The notes under the pieces were generated by a model, which saw nothing but the letters and a program-made list of their open reading frames with translations, was not told the DNA's origin and did not search any database. This document shows, one piece after another, positions 40,077 through 51,460 of a DNA stretch of 64,000 nt. Source of the DNA: Metopolophium dirhodum. Taxonomy: Eukaryota; Arthropoda; Insecta; Hemiptera; Aphididae. The position numbers were made by a program, and so were the translations under genes. Location of the stretch: NCBI RefSeq assembly GCF_019925205.1, contig NC_083562.1, positions 25,668,001 through 25,732,000 of the forward strand, read 5' to 3'. Each line of letters opens with the position of its first letter. The first letter of the stretch is position 1.

Positions 40077-42264
40077 ACATACATTTATTTATAATTTTTA
40101 AATACACTGAATATCTGATTTAAAATTTTTTTTTTTTGCTGCTTAAAATTCCATATTAAAATCCCCTTTCGATTTTTTTTTCAATTCAATTAGTAAGGTT
40201 AATAGTTAATAGTTTTTTTCTGCTTAAGAATTTGGTAAAATAATAACACCGGCAAATGATCCTACCACTGCCCCTACACCTGCTCCTGCACCTTTTCACT
40301 GGCAGGGGCAGTGGCAGGATAAGATTCAGGGGCAGTGGTAAGATCAGTGGCAAGGTTTATTTTTTAACCAATTTCCAGACAAATTCTAAAACAGAAAAAA
40401 TCTAACATACCTGCCACTTCCCCTGACCCTTATCACACCACTGTACCTGTTCAGGGCCGGGGGCAAGGTAAATGGAAGTGGTGTTATCAGGGGCAGGGGC
40501 AGTGGCAGGGGCAAAATTCAGCTTCAGGGGCAGGGGCTGAATCGGATTCAGGGGCAGGTGAGTTGCAAAATCAGATTCAGGGGCGGGAGCAGTGAGAGGG
40601 GCAGGGGCAAAATCCGATTCAGGGGCAGGGGCAGGATCAGATTCGGGGGCAGGTGCAGTGGCAGGGGCAAATTCAGATTCAGGGGCAGGTGCAGTGTCGG
40701 GGGGTAAAACCCGATTCATGGGGCAAAATCGGATTCAGGGGCAGTGGCAGGGGAATGGGCAGAATCAGATTCAGGGCAAGAATAAAAGTATTTGCAAAAC
40801 TGTATGGTTTATAGAAAACGAAAATATAAACATTCAGTAAAATTGTCATGTATCTAGTATTATTCGTTTTTGAATAACAACAAAATAGAAAATCGTTACA
40901 TGAGAAATCGAGTAAATATCAAATGTTGTAAAAATATGAACTTCAAACGCTCATAAAAATTATTTTGACTTTATTGTAGTCATTTTTTTTTTTTTTTTTT
41001 GGATAAAGGTAGACAAACTTAAGGATAATCTTGTATTAAATTTTCAAAACATAGATTAAAAAAAGAAAATTTTTACGAATTCTCAACTCAAAAAAATTTG
41101 CTAATTTTTGTGATTTTTAAATGCTTATAAATAAAAACTGTGACTAAGGATTTTTATTTTTTTCATCTGCCTTTGAAACTATAACCTAGGAGCCTTCTAT
41201 TAAATTGTCAAGCCTTTTATTCTACAAATAAATTTTATTGATATTAATAGAAAAAAAATGGAAACTGAAAATGTCCGTAAACAGCTCAATATAAGTCAAC
41301 ATATTTGGAAAATGTTATGGTGTTTAGGAAATGCTAATATTAACATCCGGACAAAATTTCACGTACCAACATTTATTTATTTTTAGAATTACACCAACAT
41401 TTTGCGTAAAAATTCCCGTTTTTCCTCAATTTTTATTTTGTTTTTCACGTCGCTTTAGAAAACTACCAAATAATTTTTACTTTTGACCCTCCAAAGTACT
41501 AACAAGATTCACTTTCCTATCAGTAAAGTTACTGTAGATTAAAATCCAAGCACCTTTACTGTCCTAAAAGGTGATGACAGACACAAAAAAAAAACGCATC
41601 ATTGTAAAATCAATACATTCATCATCGCTTCGCTCATAATCTAAAATGTTATACAGGTACTCCGTGACTGAAAGCCAATACTCACGGGCCGCGAGTAGAG
41701 GCACGCGCTGTTCAGTATGTTAGGTTTAGTTAGGTCTCGTTAGGTTTAGTGAGGTTTAATTTAACCGGACGCAGCTAACGGCATTCGCCGGTAATTTTAT
41801 TTTTATTTGGATTAATTCGATCATGACAGCGCCATCTAACGCCCAAAGAACTGGCCCTCGGAATTTATCAATTTCTTAGTTAAATAGCGTTGTCATATAC
41901 GATTTACAACCCGGACTAAGATGGGTCTCCAAGACAAACATTTTGTTTGCAAATAGTTGAGTTGCAGAATTTTTATTTTTTTTTTGTCAAGTAGATATGA
42001 TTGTCATTTGACTCAAAGATTTTCGTACATATTTTGATGTTGAAACTTATGGAAAGTTATTTCCAACGTATTTTAAAAAAGTACCTATCTATTTTTCAAT
42101 TCGCAATTTGTCATTTTTTTTATTTTTCTATTAAATTTTATTTTATTTCGACCATTTTCATTAACAATTCTTATGGTATTAAATATTTTATCTTTATTTT
42201 CAGGTGTAGGGGGTAAAGGTAAGAAAAGTGGCAACTGGCAGGTATAATTTTTTTTTTCAATTCA
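40077..42264 (+). repeat. Array unit 18 (2,188 bp, medium form, class A core)
   Basis: Mosaic like unit 14 and shares its rare CACCAACATTTTG near 41390, which points to duplication of a multi-unit block. Confidence 0.95.
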
Positions 42265-44455
42265 ACATACATTTATTTATAATTTTTAAATACACTGAAT
42301 ATCTGATTTAAAATTTTTTTTTTTTGCTGCTTAAAATTCCATATTAAAATCCCCTTTCGATTTTTTTTTCAATTCAATTAGTAAGGTTAATAGTTAATAG
42401 TTTTTTTCTGCTTAAGAATTTGGTAAAATAATAACACCGGCAAATGATCCTACCACTGCCCCTACACCTGCTCCTGCACCTTTTCACTGGCAGGGGCAGT
42501 GGCAGGATAAGATTCAGGGGCAGTGGTAAGATCAGTGGCAAGGTTTATTTTTTAACCAATTTCCAGACAAATTCTAAAACAGAAAAAATCTAACATACCT
42601 GCCACTTCCCCTGACCCTTATCACACCACTGTACCTGTTCAGGGCCGGGGGCAAGGTAAATGGAAGTGGTGTTATCAGGGGCAGGGGCAGTGGCAGGGGC
42701 AAAATTCAGCTTCAGGGGCAGGGGCTGAATCGGATTCAGGGGCAGGTGAGTTGCAAAATCAGATTCAGGGGCGGGAGCAGTGAGAGGGGCAGGGGCAAAA
42801 TCCGATTCAGGGGCAGGGGCAGGATCAGATTCGGGGGCAGGTGCAGTGGCAGGGGCAAATTCAGATTCAGGGGCAGGTGCAGTGTCGGGGGGTAAAACCC
42901 GATTCATGGGGCAAAATCGGATTCAGGGGCAGTGGCAGGGGAATGGGCAGAATCAGATTCAGGGCAAGAATAAAAGTATTTGCAAAACTGTATGGTTTAT
43001 AGAAAACGAAAATATAAACATTCAGTAAAATTGTCATGTATCTAGTATTATTCGTTTTTGAATAACAACAAAATAGAAAATCGTTACATGAGAAATCGAG
43101 TAAATATCAAATGTTGTAAAAATATGAACTTCAAACGCTCATAAAAATTATTTTGACTTTATTGTAGTCATTTTTTTTTTTTTTTTTTTGGATAAAGGTA
43201 GACAAACTTAAGGATAATCTTGTATTAAATTTTCAAAACATAGATTAAAAAAAGAAAATTTTTACGAATTCTCAACTCAAAAAAATTTGCTAATTTTTGT
43301 GATTTTTAAATGCTTATAAATAAAAACTGTGACTAAGGATTTTTATTTTTTTCATCTGCCTTTGAAACTATAACCTAGGAGCCTTCTATTAAATTGTCAA
43401 GCCTTTTATTCTACAAATAAATTTTATTGATATTAATAGAAAAAAAATGGAAACTGAAAATGTCCGTAAACAGCTCAATATAAGGCAACATATTTGGAAA
43501 ATGTTATGGTGTTTAGGAAATGCTAATATTAACATCCGGACAAAATTTCACGTACCAACATTTATTTATTTTTAGAATTACACCAAAATTTTGCGTAAAA
43601 ATTCCCGTTTTTCCTCAATTTTTCTTTTGTTTTTCACGTCGCTTTAGAAAACTACCAAATAATTTTTACTTTTGACCCTCCAAAGTACTAACAAGATTCA
43701 CTTTCCTATCAGTAAAGTTACTGTAGATTAAAATCCAAGCACCTTTACTGTCCTAAAAGGTGATGACAGACACAAAAAAAAAAAACGCATCATTGTAAAA
43801 TCAATACATTCATCATCGCTTCGCTCATAATCTAAAATGTTATACAGGTACTCCGTGACTGAAAGCCAATACTCACGGGCCGCGAGTAGAGGCACGCGCT
43901 GTTCAGTATGTTAGGTTTAGTTAGGTCTCGTTAGGTTTAGTGAGGTTTAATTTAACCGGACGCAGCTAACGGCATTCGCCGGTAATTTTATTTTTATTTG
44001 GATTAATTCGATCATGACAGCGCCATCTAACGCCCAAAGAACTGGCCCTCGGAATTTATCAATTTCTTAGTTAAATAGCGTTGTCATATACGATTTACAA
44101 CCCGGACTAAGATGGGTCTCCAAGACAAACATTTTGTTTGCAAATAGTTGAGTTGCAGAATTTTTATTTTTTTTTTGTCAAGTAGATATGATTGTCATTT
44201 GACTCAAAGATTTTCGTACATATTTTGATGTTGAAACTTATGGAAAGTTATTTCCAACGTATTTTAAAAAAGTACCTATCTATTTTTCAATTCGCAATTT
44301 GTCATTTTTTTTATTTTTCTATTAAATTTTATTTTATTTCGACCATTTTAATTAACAATTCTTATGGTATTAAATATTTTATCTTTATTTTCAGGTGTAG
44401 GGGGTAAAGGTAAGAAAAGTGGCAACTGGCAGGTATAATTTTTTTTTTCAATTCA
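42265..44455 (+). repeat. Array unit 19 (2,191 bp, medium form, class A core)
   Basis: Mosaic medium form; private ATAAGGCAACAT near 43481 and TTTTTCTTTTGTTTT near 43619. Confidence 0.95.
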
Positions 44456-46957
44456 ACATACATTTATTTATAATTTTTAAATACACTGAATATCTGATTT
44501 AAAATTTTTTTTTTTTTGCTGCTTAAAATTCCATATTAAAATCCCCTTTCGATTTTTTTTTCAATTCAATTAGTAAGGTTAATAGTTAATAGTTTTTTTC
44601 TGCTTAAGAATTTGGTAAAATAATAACACCGGCAAATGATCCTACCACTGCCCCTACACCTGCTCCTGCACCTTTTCACTGGCAGGGGCAGTGGCAGGAT
44701 AAGATTCAGGGGCAGTGGTAAGATAAGTGGCAAGGTTTATTTTTTAACCAATTTCCAGACAAATTCTAAAACAGAAAAAATCTAACATACCTACCACTTC
44801 CCCTGACCCTTATCACACCACTGTACCTGTTCAGGGCCGGGGGCAAGGTAAATGGAAGTGGTGTTATCAGGGGCAGGGACCGTGGTAGGATCAGGGGCAG
44901 GGGCAGTGGCAGGTATGTTAGATTTTTTCTGTTTTAGAATATGTCAGGAAATTGCTTAAAAATAAAACTTGCCACTGATCTGCAACTGCCCCCTGCCGCT
45001 GAAAAGGTGTGGGGGCAGGTTAAGGGGCAGTGGTTGGGATCATGGGCAGTGGCGGGGGCAGAATCAGATTCAGGGGCAAATTCAGATTCAGGGGCAGTGG
45101 CAGGGGCGAATTCAGATTTAGGGGCAGGTGCAGTGGCAGGGGCAAAACCGATTTCAGGGGCAGGAGCCGGGAAAATTTCGGCTTCAGGGGCAGGGGCAAA
45201 AACCGATTCAGTGGCAGGGGCAGGGGCTGAATCAGATTCAGGGGCAGGTGAGTGGCAAAATCAGATTCGTGGGCGGGAGCAATGAGAGGGGCAGGGGCAA
45301 AATCCGATTCAGGGGCAGGGGCAGGATCAGATTCGGGGGCAGGTGCAGTGGCAGGGGCAAATTCAGATTCAGGGGCAGGTGCAGTGTCGGGGGGTAAAAC
45401 CCGATTCATGGGGCAAAATCGGATTCAGGGGCAGTGGCAGGGAAATGGGCAGAATCAGATTCAGGGCAAGAATAAAAGTATTTGCAAAACTGTATGGTTT
45501 ATAGAAAATGAAAATATAAACATTCAGTAAAATTGTCATGTGTCTAGTATTATTCGTTTTTGAATAACAACAAAATAGAAAATCGTTACAATAGAAATCG
45601 AGTAAATATCAAATGTTGTAAAAATATGAACTTCAAACGCTCATAAAAATTATTTTGACTTTATTGTAGTCATTTTTTTTTTTTTTTTTTTGGATTAAGG
45701 TAGACAAACTTAAGGATAATCTTGTATTAAATTTTCAAAACATAGATTAAAAAAGGAAAATTTTTACGAATTCTCAACTCAAAATAATTTGCTGATTTTT
45801 GTGATTTTTAAATGCTTATAAATAAAAACTGTGACTAAGGATTTTTATTTTTTTCATCTGCCTTTGAAACAATAACCTAGGAGCCTTCTATTAAATTGTC
45901 AAGCCTTTTATTCTACAAATAAATTTTATTGATATTTATAGAAAAAAAATGGAAACTGAAAATGTCCGTAAACAGCTCAATATAAGTCAACATATTTGGA
46001 AAATGTTATGGTGTTTAGGAAATGCTAATATTAACATCCGGACAAAATTTCACGTACCAACATTTATTTATTTTTAGAATTACACCAAAATTTTGCGTAA
46101 AAATTCCCGTTTTTCCTCAATTTTTATTTTGTTTTTCACGTCGCTTTAGAAAACTACCAAATAATTTTTACTTTTGACCCTCCAAAGTACTAACAAGATT
46201 CACTTTCCTATCAGTAAAGTTACTGTAGATTAAAATCCAAGCACCTTTACTGTCCTAAAAGGTGATGACAGACACAAAAAAAAAAAACGCATCATTGTAA
46301 AATCAATACATTCATCATCGCTTCGCTCATAATCTAAAATGTTATACAGGTACTCCGTGACTGAAAGCCAATACTCACGGGCCGCGAGTAGAGGCACGCG
46401 CTGTTCAGTATGTTAGGTTTAGTTAGGTCTCGTTAGGTTTAGTGAGGTTTAATTTAACCGGACGCAGCTAACGGCATTCGCCGGTAATTTTATTTTTATT
46501 TGGATTAATTCGATCATGACAGCGCCATCTAACGCCCAAAGAACTGGCCCTCGGAATTTATCAATTTCTTAGTTAAATAGCGTTGTCATATACGATTTAC
46601 AACCCGGACTAAGATGGGTCTCCAAGACAAACATTTTGTTTGCAAATAGTTGAGTTGCAGAATTTTTATTTTTTTTTTGTCAAGTAGATATGATTGTCAT
46701 TTGACTCAAAGATTTTCGTACATATTTTGATGTTGAAACTTATGGAAAGTTATTTCCAACGTATTTTAAAAAAGTACCTATCTATTTTTCAATTCGCAAT
46801 TTGTCATTTTTTTTATTTTTCTATTAAAATTTATTTTATTTCGACCATTTTAATTAACAATTCTTCTGGTATTAAATATTTTATCTTTATTTTCAGGTGT
46901 AGGGGGTAAAGGTAAGAAAAGTGGCAACTTGCAGGTATAATTTTTTTTTTCAATTCA
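44456..46957 (+). repeat. Array unit 20 (2,502 bp, diverged long form)
   Basis: Keeps both arms of the inverted repeat but has several minisatellite changes between 45140 and 45280. The core has class B-like variants plus private ones (ACAATAGAAATCG, GGATTAAGG). It is the most diverged of the near-complete copies and lies next to the array edge. Confidence 0.93.
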
Positions 46958-47701
46958 ACATACATTTATTTATAATTTTTAAATACACTGAATATCTAAA
47001 TTAAAATTTTTTTTTTTGCTGCTTAAAATTCCATATTAAAATCCCCTTTCGATTTTTTTTTCAATTCAATTAGTAAGGTTAATAGTTAATAGTTTTTTGC
47101 TGCTTAAGAATTTGGTAAAATAATAACACCGGCAAATGATCCTACCACTGCCCCTACACCTGCTCCTGCACCTTTTCACTGGCAGGGGCAGGGGCAAAAT
47201 CCGATTCAGGGGCAGGGGCAGGATCAGATTCGGGGGCAGGTGCAGTGGCAGGGGCAAATTCAGATTCAGGGGCAGGTGCAGTGTCGGGGGGTAAAACCCG
47301 ATTCATGGGGCAAAATCGGATTCAGGGGCAGTGGCAGGGGAATGGGCAGAATCAGATTCAGGGCAAGAATAAAAGTATTTGCAAAACTGTATGGTTTATA
47401 GAAAACGAAAATATAAACATTCAGTAAAATTGTCATGTATCTAGTATTATTCGTTTTTGAATAACAACAAAATAGAAAATCGTTACATGAGAAATCGAGT
47501 AAATATCAAATGTTGTAAAAATATGAACTTCAAACGCTCATAAAAATAATTTTGATTATATATATATTATATATTTATTTTATTTCGATCATTTTAATTA
47601 ACAATTCTTCTGGTATTAAATATTTTATCTTTATTTTCAGGTGTAGGGGGTAAAGGTAAGAAAAGTGGCAACAGGCAGGTATAATTTTTTTTTTCAATTC
47701 A
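46958..47701 (+). repeat. Array unit 21 (744 bp, internally deleted)
   Basis: The GC block is shortened to one minisatellite run (47180-47360). A large deletion then joins CATAAAAATAATTTTGATTA to TTTATTTTATTTCGATC through a short TATATATATTATATAT stretch at about 47558-47577, so most of the AT core and the whole CpG-containing segment are absent. Confidence 0.92.
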
Positions 47702-48026
47702 ACATACATTTATTTATAATTTTTAAATACACTGAATATCTGATTTAAATTTTTTTTTTTTGCTGCTTAAAATTCCATATTAAAATCCCCTTTCGATTTT
47801 TTTTTCAATTCAATTAGTAAGGTTAATAGTTAATAGTTTTTTTCTGCTTAAGAATTTGGTAAAAAAATAACATCTGCCACTAATCCTACCACTTCCCCTG
47901 TCATTGCTCTGCACCTGCTCCTACACATAATCAGTGGCAGGAGCAGGGCAGTGTTAGGATCAGATTCAGGGGCAGTGGTAAGATCAGTGGCAGGTGTTAT
48001 TTTTTTTACCAATTTCCTATATTTTT
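47702..48026 (+). repeat. Array unit 22 (terminal diverged partial copy)
   Basis: It follows the monomer from the anchor to AGAATTTGGT at 47860, then differs strongly. Instead of the expanded minisatellite it has a compact palindrome (47851-48017), after which similarity to the normal unit order ends. Confidence 0.85.
47851..48017. repeat. Compact palindrome at the array edge, likely unexpanded form of the GC block
   Basis: The left arm (AATTTGGTAAAAAAATAACA then CTGCCACTAATCCTACCACT) is the near-perfect inverse of the right arm (AGTGGTAAGATCAGTGGCAG then GTGTTATTTTTTTTACCAAT). The centre is about 60 bp with GGAGCAGGGCAG. In the regular units the same two arms flank the start of the expanded minisatellite. 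Confidence 0.8.
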
Positions 48027-48420
48027 AACACAATAAATATTAATTAATATATTTTATATAGAAATTTACAAACTTTAAGCGGCCCACCGAGATTTTCTAT
48101 CTGGCCCTGATGACAGACACAATAATTAAAAAAAACACTTCATTGTTAAACCAGTACATTTGTCGCTCCGCTCAGAATCAAAATTTGAAAATTGAAAATG
48201 TCCGTAAAAGCTCATAACGAGTCCAAATATTTTCAAAATGTTATGCTGTAAAGTAAATGAAAATATAAACATTCAGTGAAATGTTCATGTATCTACAGTT
48301 ATTTGTTTTTGAAATTCAACAAAATTAGAAAATCACTACATGAGAAATTTGTGTGAAAATTTGTGAGAATTTGTAAAAAATACGAACATTTGCAAATTAT
48401 TTTGAGTTGGAATTTCATAA
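48027..48420 (+). repeat. Diverged fragment related to the unit core
   Basis: Pieces match the monomer with many differences and in another order: GATGACAGACACAA (48108), GAAAATGTCCGTAAA (48195), AAAATATAAACATTCAGT (48260) and CTACATGAGAAAT (48333). It is probably a separate old copy of the transposon from which the monomer core came. Confidence 0.7.
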
Positions 48421-49390
48421 AAATTGTCCTTTTTATATCTAAGATTTAAAAATTAAATACAAAATTTATCAAAAAGAAAATGTTTACTGGATATAAAATT
48501 AGATTTTTATGAGCGTCGGAAGTTCAAATTTTTAGGACATTGGATATAATAATATGCACTCGATTTCTCATGGAGCTTCTAATTTTTTTTTAATTGAAAA
48601 ACGAATAACAATGGATAATTTATTTATGAATTACTTTATTATTGTCTACATAATAACTAACAATAGTGATTGTTGCTAACATTTTTAAAATAGTTTGACT
48701 TGTTTTGAGTTTTTTATGGGCGTTTTTAATTTATGAGTTTTTTTTTATTAGTGTCAATAAAATGTTATTCATTGAGTCAAAAAGCTTGAAATTGTAATAC
48801 AAGGCTCTTCGTAAATTGTTACAATATCAGTTAAAAATATTAAAATACACAGGCGATATTTTTTTTATAAGCATTTAAAGTTTAAATGTTGATAACTTTT
48901 TCAATTTTTATAGCTAAGAATTAAAAAATTAAAACACGATTCCACGTAAGTATTTAAAATGTTTATTGATATGTTAATGTTATCATTGAATAATAAAAAT
49001 AATAATATTTATTATAATCAATGGTACTATGGTAATACATTCGAAAATATTGGTAAGTATAAAAATAAATACCTACATAATAGCATCGATTAATTAATAT
49101 AATCAATGATAATAGGTATGTCTGTATTGATATTTTTACAAAGTAAATGTAAATCGTAAGTTATTGTACGTAAAATATTGTTAGCTCGAATACTTAAAAT
49201 GTTTGTACAACAATTAAAGGTACGGTATACACTAGATTTTCTAGCCTACATAATATTGTTAATTGTTATATACAAATAGGTATACTATTGGGCAGACTGT
49301 GGCTTTAATTAAATAATGGTTGTGTATAAGAGCGCTGAGCAAATATTTAAAATATTATGGCGGCAATGCATTTACGTGTATGAATTACGT
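48421..49390. other. AT-rich intergenic DNA with an inverted core fragment
   Basis: At about 48505-48610 a fragment of the same family runs in the opposite direction (TTTTATGAGCGTC, CACTCGATTTCTCATG, AAAACGAATAAC). The rest is AT-rich with no open frame of note. Confidence 0.6.
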
Positions 49391-49592
49391 AAATATGGAC
49401 GAACGTTCATAAGATAATAACTAATAAACAACGCTCCCGAACTCGACAACTCGTCGGTCGGTACACAGCTATGAGTAGTGGGCGCGGCTTAAACGTCGCG
49501 TGCTTGCGGATCGCGAAAACACCTAACAGCGCATTCTCTTGGCCATTGCTCGGTTTCGTTTGCCCGTGTGGCGTCCTCTTAAGTAGCTAGTT
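49391..49592. other. Isolated GC/CpG-rich patch
   Basis: About 200 bp rich in CpG (GTCGGTCGG, GGGCGCGGC, ACGTCGCGTGC, GGATCGCGAAAAC), flanked on both sides by very AT-rich DNA. No usable coding frame was recognised. It could be a promoter or 5' exon of an unseen transcript, or one end of a mobile element. Confidence 0.5.
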
Positions 49593-51460
49593 TTTTTTTT
49601 TATAAATGTCAATAAATTTTTTTTTACTTGGTCAAAATTTTAGAATATTTAATACTATATTCCTCATAACTTGTTTTTTGCCGATGAAACATATTAAAAA
49701 TACATTTAGTCACGGTTGACTTATTTTATAAGCATTTAATATTCAAATTGTACAACATTTATTAAATTGAAAATTTGCAAATTATTTGTTAAAAATGTAT
49801 AAAATATTCAATTTTTATAGTTAAGGATTGAACATTTAAAACAAGGTTTCTCATAAGTAATTCATATTGTAACCAAAAAATATTAAGCGTGTAAACACAG
49901 TTTTTTTATAGATATTTTAAGTACAAATTTGGACAAAATTATAGATATTCAAACAAATATTAACGATTTTAGTAATTTTGATGTAAATTAAAAAATATTA
50001 TTCATGAATCACGGGTACCTACTTGAAACTTTTATAATAGGTATATTACTATATTTTATACACACAATTTAAGTGCTGACTGTTGAGACTTATCTTAAAA
50101 TGTCATCTATCTAAATGTTATCTATTATCTTATTTAGATTAAAATCTACTGGTCATCTTTTTATTTATATTGGAATAAATATTGAATACATAAATTGTAT
50201 TAATAAATCCAGCCTTTAAGTTATCATCAATATTTAATTAAGATTAATACAAATTACAAATGCAGTATATAATAATACAATTTACATCACATCTTCATAA
50301 AATAATATTATATAATATGTAAAAAAATAAAAATACATTTAATGGCAATAACAATTTAATGGAATTATCATGATATTGGTATAGGTAAGTGTTCTTCATA
50401 TTTTTAACATATAATTTTATAGTCTTTCAATTAAACAATTTTTATATAATAAGTTGGGATATTACTATATTATTTAATTTCACTTAAATCAATACCCTTA
50501 ATTAACTAACAACAAAAACAATAATTGTATTAAATTAAATGTTTAACAATACTAAACATTTTATATTTAGTTTAAAACTAATAATAATTAATTTAAGTTT
50601 GTAAGTTTCAAAACTTATGGTAATAAAATAAGTGAACATTCTAAAATAAAATGTTTATAAAATCAATTACTATTTTTCTCTACAAACCCTGAAAATATCT
50701 ATTTTTCAATCCTTCAACAATACATTTGAGATAATAAGATAACAAGATATTTTTTTGTTTCACATGTTTCTATGTAATTAAAAATATAAAACTATTGTTG
50801 TATTATAATAAAATGTTCACTTAGATTTTATCAAAAAATACTATTAAAAACTAAAAACCTAAATAATACTGATTTTTTTATTTAGAATAACATACTTTTT
50901 GCTTGTCTTATGAAGAAAAACTTAGTTTTATTTTAGTCTTATTCGAAAATGCACCATTTTGTCGATATCAATGACGTTTATTTACATGATCGGTTATGAG
51001 TTATGGAGGCTTATAATAATATATTCCCTTTAAATTTTTATCTTTGTTTATTCTAACATACTAACTTTTAAATACGAGTTGTATTATTACGTGCTGTAAT
51101 ATTATACTACTATAATATATTTATATGGGTTTCCCTTAGATTTGTCTGTGATTATTGAATTATGTATTTTGTTTCCATTAGTATAATTGTACACTATTTT
51201 AATCATTGATAGAAAATACTATATAGGATACATAAATATAAAATAAAATTGAATTATAAACAGTTAAAAGGTCAATAAGTATTATGGTACAAATTTAATG
51301 GTAATCTAGACAATATAAAATATAAGTTATTTCTGTTGATACATAGTTTGGTAGGGAGGTGCTTAGCAGCTATAATTTTATAAACATAAATTACACTGTC
51401 TTAAGTACATATAATATAATATAGACTATTTAGTATTTAGTTAAAATATTCCATAAATAT
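49593..51460. other. AT-rich intergenic DNA and chitinase 3' side
   Basis: Starts with a T-run. Around 49807-49860 lies an inverted fragment (ATAGTTAAGGATTGAA, AACAAGGTTTCTCATAAG) matching the family seen at 53830-53875. No gene was found. The chitinase 3' untranslated region should lie at its right end; I could not pick a definite polyadenylation signal. Confidence 0.55.

Larger units (their letters stand above)
1..48026 (+). repeat. Macrosatellite array, about 2.2-2.5 kb monomer, 20 near-complete plus 2 degenerate copies
   Basis: Successive copies can be phased on the string ACATACATTTATTTATAA, which starts at 1, 2332, 4856, 7383, 9912 and so on to 47702. All copies are in the same orientation and nearly identical outside length-variable tracts. 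A monomer, read from this anchor, holds an AT-rich stretch with T-runs, a GC-rich palindrome and minisatellite block, an AT-rich core related to a hAT-like element at 53397-55037, a CpG-containing segment of about 300 bp, and a second T-rich stretch. Length classes come mainly from deletions inside the GC-rich block. The left end of the array is outside the window, so copy 1 may not be the first. Copy number in an assembly of such DNA can be wrong, but copy-specific variants show that several distinct copies are real. Confidence 0.97.

Noticed and set aside
1..48026. CRISPR-like or prokaryotic repeat interpretation of the array
   Set aside because: Units are kilobases long with no short repeat-spacer pattern, and the flanking genes have eukaryotic introns.
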